Positions 1-4,897 of a stretch of 15,129 nt of DNA are shown here, in pieces. Made by a program: the position numbers and the translations under genes. The notes beneath the pieces are model-generated. The model worked only from the letters and a program-made list of their open reading frames with translations. It was not told where the DNA came from and made no database searches. Numbering within the stretch: the first letter of the stretch is position 1; each line of letters opens with the position of its first letter. This DNA comes from Actinomycetota bacterium (lineage in GTDB: Bacteria > Actinomycetota > Acidimicrobiia > Spongiisociales > ZC4RG35): positions 1 to 15,129 of the forward strand of contig QGUS01000012.1 in the NCBI GenBank assembly GCA_003242515.1. Direction: 5' to 3'.

Positions 1-37
1 TACGTTTTGGGGGGTCGGAGGTGTTTATAAGAGACAG
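1..37. other. Tn5 mosaic-end-like sequencing adapter remnant
   Basis: Positions 26-37 read TATAAGAGACAG, which is exactly the last 12 bases of the 19-base Tn5 mosaic end used in transposase-based sequencing libraries. It is preceded by GTG plus two extra T, where the mosaic end has GTG directly. The first 20 bases are low-complexity (a run of T, then G) and look like error-rich adapter or barcode. Genomic sequence probably begins at about position 38, in the middle of the helicase gene. The helicase frame stays open through the adapter, so translating it adds false residues. Confidence 0.85.
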
Positions 38-1442
38 CCCACGAGGGGTCGGCGAGGAGGGAGGCGAGCCCCGGAAGGTGGGGCAGACGCTCGGCGACGA
101 TGTGGTGCCACGGCTCCCAGGTCCTCCGCCGGGCGCGCATCAGGGCGCGTTCGGTGGAGAGGTCGAGCCCGAAGACCGGCCCGAGGAGGACGCGGCGCAT
201 GGCCCGGTCGGCTTCCGCCGCGTCGGAGGCGTCGGTGGTGGGAAGCGGACCGCCGTGCACGGAGGCAGTCACGATGTCCCGTACCAGGCTGACCGCCGGG
301 TGGTCGACGAGGCGGGACCGGGGCGGGTCGTGGGGGATGCCGCGGCGGTCCAGGGCCCGGGACAGCTCGGCGGCGAGCTCCCTCTTGGTGCGGAGGAGGA
401 TGGCGATGCGGGAGGCCGGGACGCCGTCGACGACGATCGCCTTCTCCACCTGGTCGGCGATCCACTCGGCCTCCGCGGTCTCCTGGTCGAAGACGTAGGC
501 CTCGGCGCTGCCCTGGTGCGGTGCCGGGACCACCGGGCCGGCGGCGCCGGGCAGGTCGGCTCCGGACACGACGCGCAGGGCCGCCTCCATGATCGCCTGC
601 GGCACCCGGAAGCTCTCGGCGAGGACGATCCGCTCCGCGTCGGCGAATGCGGCGATGTTGGAGAGCTCGGCGCCCCGGAACGAGTAGATCGACTGGTAGG
701 GGTCGCCTGCGACGGTGAGGTTGCCGTGCGGCTCCGCGAGCAGCCGGGCCATCTCCGCCTGGGCGGGGGTGGTGTCCTGGTACTCGTCGACCAGGACGTA
801 GCGGAAGGGCGTCTCGTGCCCCGAGGCGAGGATCCCCACCACGTCGGCGAGGAGGACCCCGTAGTCGGTCCGCCCTGCCTGGCGCAGCCGGTCCAGATAG
901 CGGCGGTAGAAGCCGGGCATGGCCCGCCAGTCGGCCCGCTGCTCCGCCATCGACTGGAGGTCCTCGGGGGTGAGGAGACGCTCCGAGCAACGCATCACGA
1001 AGTCGGCGACCTCGACGGCGAACGGACGGGTCCCGAGGATGCCCCTGAAGACGATGGGCCAGTCCTCAGGGTCCTCGTCGGCGAGGACCCGCCTCACGAA
1101 GTCGATCTGCTCTGGTGTGGTGAGGACGGTCGGGGGCTCGCCGTCCCGGGCCGCCTCCATGATGGAGAGGGCGAGGGAGTGGAAGGTGGTGACCGTGATC
1201 GGATGCCCGGTCGCCCCGACCAGGTCGGCTATGCGGTCGGTCAGGTAACCGGCCGCCCGGCGCGAGAAGCAGAGGACGGCGATCGCGTCGCGGCGCGCCT
1301 TGCCCGACGAGACCAGGTGCTCGACCCGGCGTGCGATGAATTCGGTCTTGCCGGTGCCCGGGCCGGCGACGACCAGCTGACGGCCGTCGGTCCGCTCGAT
1401 CGCGGACTGCCATTCGTCGGGACCGATCCGTGACTCCGCCAC
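38..1442 (-). CDS. UvrD/PcrA-family ATP-dependent DNA helicase (C-terminus missing)
   Basis: This is a superfamily 1 helicase that would unwind DNA using ATP, with a likely role in repair or recombination. From the GTG at 1442 the visible part is about 468 residues. Motifs in order: Gln at 12 (Q motif), Walker A AGPGTGKT at 26-33, motif Ia VLCFSRRAA at 56-64, TFHSLA at 86-91, motif II LVDEYQDT at 217-224, motif III VAGDPYQSIYSFRGA at 244-258, and motif IV ESFR at 276-279. A 2A-like region follows and motifs V and VI are cut off. The gene is truncated by the adapter-derived contig end, not by mutation. The GTG is chosen because the Q motif and Walker A follow at normal distance and a TACGAT element lies exactly seven bases upstream. 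No Shine-Dalgarno sequence is seen. The subfamily (UvrD, PcrA or AdnAB-like) cannot be settled without the C-terminus. Confidence 0.93.
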
Positions 1443-1449
1443 GGAACCG

Positions 1450-1455
1450 ATCGTA
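1450..1455 (-). promoter_or_regulatory. Candidate -10 element for a leaderless helicase transcript
   Basis: The minus strand reads TACGAT, then seven bases (CGGTTCC), then the GTG start of the helicase. There is no purine-rich ribosome binding site. A -10 hexamer this close would start transcription at or next to the start codon. No good -35 match is seen. The same arrangement occurs at three other genes in this window. It lies in the 17-base gap after the upstream small ORF. Confidence 0.4.
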
Positions 1456-1459
1456 GGGG

Positions 1460-1582
1460 TCAGGCGGCCTCCGCCAGCGGCTGCTCGGCGAGGGTCTCCA
1501 CGACCTCGGCGGCGATGCCGAAGCGGGCGAGCCACGCCGCCGGGTCGGCGAACACCTTCTCGGTGTCGAAGTTCTGGTTCAT
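1460..1582 (-). CDS. Possible 40-residue small protein upstream of the helicase
   Basis: This ORF starts at ATG 1582 and ends 17 bases before the helicase start, on the same strand. The product is 40 residues, with an acidic, polar N-terminus (MNQNFDTEKVF), a central amphipathic stretch (WLARFGIAAEVVETLAE) and an Ala-rich end. It has no cysteines and no obvious membrane helix or signal peptide. A TAGGGT hexamer lies exactly seven bases before the ATG, and AGGGTG could also act as a weak ribosome binding site. I do not recognise a family. It could be a real small protein, a leader peptide, or an unused ORF. The frame is open to 1648, but residues before this ATG look like noise. Confidence 0.45.
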   Translation of the reverse strand: MNQNFDTEKVFADPAAWLARFGIAAEVVETLAEQPLAEAA

Positions 1583-1589
1583 GGTCGTC

Positions 1590-1595
1590 ACCCTA
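1590..1595 (-). promoter_or_regulatory. Candidate -10 element for the small ORF
   Basis: The minus strand reads TAGGGT, then GACGACC, then ATG at 1582. The seven-base spacing matches the helicase, nuclease and small membrane protein starts. The hexamer is a modest TAnnnT match, and no -35 is convincing. Confidence 0.33.
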
Positions 1596-1625
1596 CGAAC
1601 CGGGTGTGACAGATTCCGCGGAGAA

Positions 1626-1654
1626 GTGGCAACCCCGGCGCCCATCAATAGGAT
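1626..1654 (+). promoter_or_regulatory. Candidate promoter of glutamate dehydrogenase
   Basis: TAGGAT at 1649-1654 is a fair -10 element. GTGGCA at 1626-1631 matches four of six bases of the -35 consensus, with a 17-base spacer. Transcription would start near 1661, giving a leader of about 22 bases that contains the purine-rich ribosome binding site. The call rests on consensus matching only. Confidence 0.35.
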
Positions 1655-1666
1655 GAGGCCACCCGC

Positions 1667-1676
1667 AAGGAAGGGA
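1667..1676 (+). promoter_or_regulatory. Ribosome binding site that decides the TTG start of gdhA
   Basis: AAGGAAGGGA lies six bases before TTG 1683 and nine before TTG 1686. It supports a TTG start rather than the far-upstream ATG at 1515, whose extra residues overlap the divergent small ORF and look non-coding, or the ATG at 1716, which has no purine tract in front of it. Confidence 0.6.
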
Positions 1677-1682
1677 TCAACT

Positions 1683-2951
1683 TTGTTGGACGTAGGTCAC
1701 GAGTTCGACTCTCCCATGTACCACGACGCGGTGGGGCAGTTCGACCGTGTGGCGGAGTTGATGGGTCTCGACAAGAACGTCGCCGCCCGGCTCCGTGTCC
1801 CGCAGAAGTCGACGATCGTCGCCTTCCCGTTCCGTCGTGACACATACAAGGACGTCGAGACCATCTTCGGCTACCGGGTCCAGCACCTCACCACGATGGG
1901 CCCGACCAAGGGCGGCATCCGCTACGCGCCGGACGTGAACCTCGGCGAGGTGGCCGCCCTCGCGATGCTGATGACGTGGAAGTGCGCCATCGTCGGCGTC
2001 CCGTTCGGTGGCGCCAAGGGCGGAGTCCGCATCGACCCGATGCAGCTGTCCCGCGCCGAGCTGCAGCGGGTCACCCGCCGCTACACCATGGAGATCATCA
2101 ACGTCATCGGCCCCGAGAAGGACATCCCTGCGCCCGACCTGGGCACCAACGAGCAGGTGATGGCCTGGTTGATGGACACCTACAGCCAGTACGTCGGGCA
2201 TGCGGTGCCGGCCATCGTCACCGGCAAGCCCCCGGCACTCGGCGGCTCCGTCGCCCGGCGCGAGGCGACCGGCCGCGGCCTGGTGTTCCTCATCCCGCAG
2301 GCCGCCAACGCGATCGGCCTGGACGGCAACGGCCTCGACGTCGCCATCCATGGCTTCGGCAACGTCGGCCTGTACGCGGCCATCGCCGCCCAGCAGGCGG
2401 GACACAAGGTGATCGCGGTGTCCGACATCTCCGGCGGCATCTACAACCCGGACGGGATCGACGTGCCTTCTGCCCAGAAGTGGGTGCAGGAGCACAAGTA
2501 CCTCGAGGGCTACCCCGAGGCTGACCACATCACCAACGAGCAGCTCCTCGGGCTCGAGTGCGACGTGCTCATCCCGGCCGCGGTCCAGGGCGTGATCAAC
2601 ACCGACACCGCCAGGGACGTGAAGGCCAGGATCATCATCGAGGGAGCCAACAACCCGACGACCATCGAGGGCGACGAGATCCTGCGCGAGCGCGAGGTCT
2701 TCATCGTCCCGGACATCCTGGCCAACGCCGGTGGTGTGACCGTCTCCTACTTCGAATGGGTTCAGGACGTCCAGAAGTACTTCTGGACGGAGAACGAGAC
2801 GGTGGCGCGCCTCCGGGAGATCATGACCAAGGCGTTCGACGACGTGTACTCGATCTCCATCTCGGAGAACGTGGACATGCGCACCGCCGCCCTGATCAAG
2901 GGCATCAAGCGGGTCGCCGACGCCAAGCTCGTCCGCGGCGTCTTCCCGTGA
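1683..2951 (+). CDS. gdhA: Glutamate dehydrogenase (Glu/Leu/Phe/Val dehydrogenase family)
   Basis: The enzyme interconverts glutamate and 2-oxoglutarate plus ammonium using NAD(P) in the cytoplasm, linking carbon and nitrogen metabolism. Counting from TTG 1683 (422 residues, typical for the family), the substrate-site GPTKGGIRY is at 73-81 with Lys76. TWKCAIVGVPFGGAKGG at 98-114 carries Lys100 and the catalytic Lys112, and PAPDLGTN at 149-156 holds the catalytic Asp152. The Rossmann nucleotide-binding GFGNVG is at 224-229. The C-terminal part includes EGANNPTT and ILANAGGVTVSYFEW, both characteristic. The start is TTG 1683 or TTG 1686. It is transcribed alone, divergent from the helicase side and convergent with the nuclease, with one base between the two stop codons. 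Whether it prefers NAD or NADP, or a branched-chain amino acid, cannot be decided by eye. Confidence 0.95.
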   Translation: MLDVGHEFDSPMYHDAVGQFDRVAELMGLDKNVAARLRVPQKSTIVAFPFRRDTYKDVETIFGYRVQHLTTMGPTKGGIRYAPDVNLGEVAALAMLMTWKCAIVGVPFGGAKGGVRIDPMQLSRAELQRVTRRYTMEIINVIGPEKDIPAPDLGTNEQVMAWLMDTYSQYVGHAVPAIVTGKPPALGGSVARREATGRGLVFLIPQAANAIGLDGNGLDVAIHGFGNVGLYAAIAAQQAGHKVIAVSDISGGIYNPDGIDVPSAQKWVQEHKYLEGYPEADHITNEQLLGLECDVLIPAAVQGVINTDTARDVKARIIIEGANNPTTIEGDEILREREVFIVPDILANAGGVTVSYFEWVQDVQKYFWTENETVARLREIMTKAFDDVYSISISENVDMRTAALIKGIKRVADAKLVRGVFP

Positions 2952-2952
2952 T

Positions 2953-3759
2953 CTAGACCGACTCGGTCGGGGGCTCGACCCAGGCCGGGCACATGTCCCG
3001 GTAGGAGCACCAGTTGCACAGGGTCCCCGGCCGGGGCGGGAAGTTGCCCGAGGCCAGCGCCCGGTCGATGGCCGACCACAGGGCGCGCAGCTGGCTCTCC
3101 ATGCCGTCGAGCTGCCGGTCGTCGACGGGCAGCGTGTACATGGTCGGCCCGTTCAGGTAGAGGAGCCGCAACTCCGCCGGGGTCTCGCCGAGACGGTTCC
3201 GGATGAGCAGGGCGTAGATCTTGAGGGCGAAGAAGGCGGGGAGGGCGTACGACTCGGGTGGCGCCTTGCCGGTCTTGTAGTCGGTGATCACCAGCGCCCC
3301 GTCGGGCCGGCGGTCCATCCGGTCGAGGATCCCCCGGATCACTATGTCGCCCAATTGCTCGGTCATGTCCAGCTCGCGGGCGACCGGCTCGAAGGTGGCC
3401 GGGTCCTCGATGGCGAAGTAGTTGGCGAGGAGGCCGAGGGACTCGATCCCCCAGGCGCGCTCCTCCTCGACCGACGGGAAGAGCCCGGTGAACTCCTCGT
3501 CGCCCCGGATCTCGGTCCACGCCTGCCTGAAGAGGTCGAACAGGGTGTCCGGGGTGCGGTTGGTGCGGGGGAGGTCGAAGAGACGCTGCAGCGCAAGGTG
3601 CGCCGTGGTGCCCCGCGCCTGATGGATGGTCACGGGCTCGGGGATGCGATCGATGGCCCGGAACTTGAAGAGCTGGGGGCAGGTCTTGAAGTCGCCGGCC
3701 CGGCTGGGCGAGAGGTTCTCGAGTCGCAGCGGGACGGCCTGTGCCGCGGTCGCGGTCAT
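2953..3759 (-). CDS. RecB-family PD-(D/E)XK exonuclease with apparent Fe-S cluster
   Basis: This is a predicted DNA exonuclease of the RecB/AddB/Cas4-like PD-(D/E)XK group, 268 residues from ATG 3759. The N-terminus has SPSRAGDFKTCPQLFKF (18-34), with Cys27, followed by RGTTAHLAL (49-57), a usual nuclease helix. The active site is visible as GILDRMDR (Asp146) and VITDYKTGK (Asp160, Lys162). C-terminal Cys248, Cys251 and Cys257 in CNWCSYRDMC, together with Cys27, match the four-cysteine 4Fe-4S staple known from AddB and Cas4. There is no helicase domain and no cas gene nearby, so it is a stand-alone nuclease. Start choice: ATG 3759 lies seven bases after TATGAT, and another ATG at 3771 would add three residues. 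The frame stays open to 4935, but the upstream translation is repeat-derived and not protein-like. Confidence 0.9.
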   Translation of the reverse strand: MTATAAQAVPLRLENLSPSRAGDFKTCPQLFKFRAIDRIPEPVTIHQARGTTAHLALQRLFDLPRTNRTPDTLFDLFRQAWTEIRGDEEFTGLFPSVEEERAWGIESLGLLANYFAIEDPATFEPVARELDMTEQLGDIVIRGILDRMDRRPDGALVITDYKTGKAPPESYALPAFFALKIYALLIRNRLGETPAELRLLYLNGPTMYTLPVDDRQLDGMESQLRALWSAIDRALASGNFPPRPGTLCNWCSYRDMCPAWVEPPTESV

Positions 3760-3766
3760 GGTGGCG

Positions 3767-3772
3767 ATCATA
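3767..3772 (-). promoter_or_regulatory. Candidate -10 element for a leaderless nuclease transcript
   Basis: The minus strand reads TATGAT (five of six to the consensus TATAAT), then CGCCACC, then ATG 3759. There is no ribosome binding site. The alternative ATG at 3771 lies inside this hexamer, which argues for the start at 3759. Confidence 0.45.
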
Positions 3773-3796
3773 GGTAGGGGGTGGGACAGAAACCGG

Positions 3797-3825
3797 TCGC
3801 GAAAATTCGTGACAAGCCGCGAAAA
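3797..3825 (+). repeat. Paired CGCGAAAA motif, copy 1
   Basis: TCGCGAAAA at 3797-3805 and CCGCGAAAA at 3817-3825 are spaced 20 bases apart. The same pair, with the same 20-base spacing, recurs at 4128-4156. On the minus strand it reads TTTTCGCG. It could be a protein-binding site or the first element of the repeated unit. Confidence 0.55.
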
Positions 3826-3896
3826 GTCGCGAGCGGTCCCGGTTGACGGCTCGGGAGGGGACCCATATGTTTCGTGCCGTGAACGGGGTTCGCCCC

Positions 3897-3930
3897 GGTC
3901 ACCGTCGAAGGGGCTTCGGCCCCGGAGACC
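3897..3930 (+). repeat. GGTCAC-box hairpin module, copy 1
   Basis: GGTCACCGTCGAAGGGG at 3897-3913 leads into GGGGC(UUCG)GCCCC and ends in GGAGACC. The outer GGTC can pair with GACC. Copy 2 at 4206-4236 keeps the flanks but replaces the hairpin with GGG(GAAA)CCC, and copy 3 begins at 4339. Confidence 0.6.
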
Positions 3931-3976
3931 AGTCGCCTCGAACGGGGGGCCCGCTTTCCCCGGGAGAGACGACACC

Positions 3977-4027
3977 GAGAGCCCCGAGAGGGCTGAGGCT
4001 TCGGCCGAGGCTCCCTCGGGGTTTCTC
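3977..4027 (+). repeat. 51-base hairpin repeat, copy 1 (terminator-like)
   Basis: A 51-base segment, identical to 4487-4537 except for one base (C at 3993, T at 4503), starts exactly 510 bases before the second copy. CCCCG pairs with CGGGG, and AGGG pairs with CCCT after a two-base bulge. Inside is GGC(UUCG)GCC. GTTTCTC follows, so on the + strand it resembles an intrinsic terminator with a short, imperfect U-tract. Confidence 0.7.
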
Positions 4028-4071
4028 ATTTCCGCACCCTGCCCTTCCCCAAGCGAAGCGTGTGGAGATGT

Positions 4072-4087
4072 GGGGGTGGCTCCCGCC
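4072..4087 (+). repeat. GGGGGTGG hairpin, copy 1
   Basis: GGGGGTGGCTCCCGCC can fold as GGTGG/CCGCC with loop CTC. It starts 95 bases after the start of the first 51-base repeat. Copy 2 at 4583-4598 starts 96 bases after the second repeat and has CCACC, so a U-G pair becomes U-A. Confidence 0.5.
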
Positions 4088-4127
4088 GGGCCGCGAGAGG
4101 TCTCGTGCTGTTCTTCGAGTACACAGA

Positions 4128-4156
4128 GCGCGAAAACTCCTCGCAGCTCGCGAAAA
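4128..4156 (+). repeat. Paired CGCGAAAA motif, copy 2
   Basis: GCGCGAAAA at 4128-4136 and TCGCGAAAA at 4148-4156 are again 20 bases apart. The pair marks the apparent start of the second large unit, 331 bases after the first pair. Confidence 0.55.
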
Positions 4157-4177
4157 ACAAGTGCCGAATCCGCTTGT

Positions 4178-4194
4178 GCCACCCCACCTGGTGG
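4178..4194 (+). repeat. GCCACC/GGTGGC hairpin
   Basis: A six-base perfect stem (GCCACC with GGTGGC) around a short CCACCT-type loop lies between the second CGCGAAAA pair and the second GGTCAC box. It has no obvious counterpart in the first unit. Confidence 0.4.
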
Positions 4195-4205
4195 CGTAAC
4201 TTTCC

Positions 4206-4236
4206 GGTCACGTCGAAGGGGAAACCCGGAGACACC
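4206..4236 (+). repeat. GGTCAC-box hairpin module, copy 2 (GAAA loop)
   Basis: GGTCACGTCGAAGGGG at 4206-4221 repeats copy 1 with one base deleted. The stem here is GGG(GAAA)CCC, followed by GGAGACACC. The UUCG loop of copy 1 is thus exchanged for a GNRA loop, while the flanking GTCGAAGGGG and CCCGGAGAC are kept. Confidence 0.6.
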
Positions 4237-4338
4237 GGATCGGGCGGGAGACCGTCCGTGAAGGTTTCCCGAATCGCAGCCGGGCTTCGGCCCGCAGCGT
4301 TCGGATGGCCGATCGCTCGGCGGGGATCCTTCGGGATC

Positions 4339-4373
4339 GTCACCGACGAACGGCAACAGGCCTTCGGGCCTGT
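4339..4373 (+). repeat. GTCACCG-box hairpin module, copy 3
   Basis: GTCACCGACGAACGG at 4339-4353 resembles the first two boxes. It is preceded by the GATCC(UUCG)GGATC hairpin, as copy 1 is preceded by CGGGG(UUCG)CCCCG. It is followed by ACAGGCC(UUCG)GGCCTGT. Stem sequences differ while pairing is kept. Confidence 0.5.
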
Positions 4374-4486
4374 ACCAGTTCCCGGCAACGGGAACGGCGG
4401 CCCTCGGGCCGCACCCGCCGTCGGCTTCGGCCGGTGGCAAGAGAGTCCGCTCGGATTCGGGTCCCCGGCCCGACGAAGCGCGGCAA

Positions 4487-4537
4487 GAGAGCCCCGAGAG
4501 GGTTGAGGCTTCGGCCGAGGCTCCCTCGGGGTTTCTC
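4487..4537 (+). repeat. 51-base hairpin repeat, copy 2 (terminator-like)
   Basis: This is the second copy of the 3977-4027 repeat, with one mismatch out of 51. The tail here is richer in U (GTTTCTCTTTTCTC at 4531-4544), which makes it the better terminator candidate for any + strand RNA from this region. If it terminates efficiently, the acyl-CoA synthetase must have its own promoter downstream. Confidence 0.68.
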
Positions 4538-4582
4538 TTTTCTCCCTCGTTCCGCGGGAGCCGCCCTCCGTCCCCACGGGCC

Positions 4583-4598
4583 GGGGGTGGTTCCCACC
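4583..4598 (+). repeat. GGGGGTGG hairpin, copy 2
   Basis: GGGGGTGGTTCCCACC folds as GGTGG/CCACC with loop TTC. Compared with copy 1 at 4072, one stem base changes from G to A opposite U, so pairing is preserved. The next bases (AGGTCGTGAGC) also resemble those after copy 1 (GGGCCGCGAGA). Confidence 0.5.
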
Positions 4599-4620
4599 AG
4601 GTCGTGAGCCGCCTCGTCGT

Positions 4621-4885
4621 GCCCCCGACGCGTGGCGGCGAAGTCGGCAGGGGAGCAGCGCTCCGAGCGGACCCCCGTTTCCGGGCGGAGGGGGAGCGCC
4701 GGGAACGGGGAGCCCGGGAGCTCTCCGGAAGGCCCGACTCCGTGGAGGACGGATGCGGCCGACGGTCCGGATGAAGTTGCCGCCGGAGCGGCACCGATGC
4801 GCATGGGGGGCGGTGCGGAAAAGATGCCGGTCGGCAGGCCACCCCGCCGGTTGCTCGCGTAACCTCCCGCGCGTCTTCGACCAGC
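4621..4885. other. Intergenic segment between the repeat region and the acyl-CoA synthetase
   Basis: No protein-like ORF is seen. There are GC-rich potential stems, including GCACCG at 4791-4796 pairing with CGGTGC at 4811-4816 around the palindrome ATGCGCAT (4797-4804). TAACCT at 4860-4865 is a possible -10 for the synthetase, but no -35 supports it. The rest shows nothing I can name. Confidence 0.4.
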
Positions 4886-4892
4886 AGGGAGG
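4886..4892 (+). promoter_or_regulatory. Ribosome binding site of the acyl-CoA synthetase
   Basis: AGGGAGG lies five bases before ATG 4898, a strong match. It fixes the start over the in-frame Met codons at residues 4 and 5. Confidence 0.75.
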
Positions 4893-4897
4893 ATTCG

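Larger units (their letters stand above)
3790..4620 (+). ncRNA. Candidate repeated structured RNA region rich in UUCG and GNRA hairpins
   Basis: No convincing protein lies here. The + strand contains many perfect stems with stable RNA tetraloops. UUCG loops: CGGGG/CCCCG at 3884-3897, GGGGC/GCCCC at 3910-3923, CGGGC/GCCCG at 4281-4294, GATCC/GGATC at 4325-4338, ACAGGCC/GGCCTGT at 4356-4373 and CGGC/GCCG at 4422-4433. GNRA loops: GGG(GAAA)CCC at 4218-4227 and GTTCCCG(GCAA)CGGGAAC at 4378-4395. There is also GCGGCC(CTCG)GGCCGC at 4397-4412. These loops are the stable form only on the + strand. Modules recur in order: paired CGCGAAAA, a GGTCAC box, the 51-base repeat, then a GGGGGTGG hairpin. The region could be a tandemly duplicated non-coding RNA, a long 5' leader of the acyl-CoA synthetase, or intergenic repeats without function. 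I do not recognise a known RNA family. Confidence 0.5.

Noticed and set aside
21..1433. Long + strand ORF of 470 residues opposite the helicase.
   Set aside because: Its Gly/Asp/Val/Arg-rich composition is typical of the antisense of a GC-rich gene. The minus strand frame contains all helicase motifs.
2953..3759. Cas4 assignment for the nuclease.
   Set aside because: The fold and four-cysteine cluster are shared with AddB/RecB-type nucleases, and no cas genes or array are nearby, so a general RecB-family name is safer.
3884..3900. GGGGTTCGCCCC as a tRNA T-arm.
   Set aside because: The loop has four bases instead of seven, and no acceptor, D or anticodon arms fit around it.
3919..3935. GGAGACC segment resembling the B12 box of cobalamin riboswitches.
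   Set aside because: The rest of the conserved cobalamin core was not found, related copies occur in the tandem modules at 4206 and 4339, and the nearest downstream gene is a fatty-acyl-CoA synthetase.
3790..4620. A CRISPR array or integron attachment sites.
   Set aside because: There are only two near-identical repeats 510 bases apart, no regular short spacers, no cas or integrase gene, and no attC core sequences.
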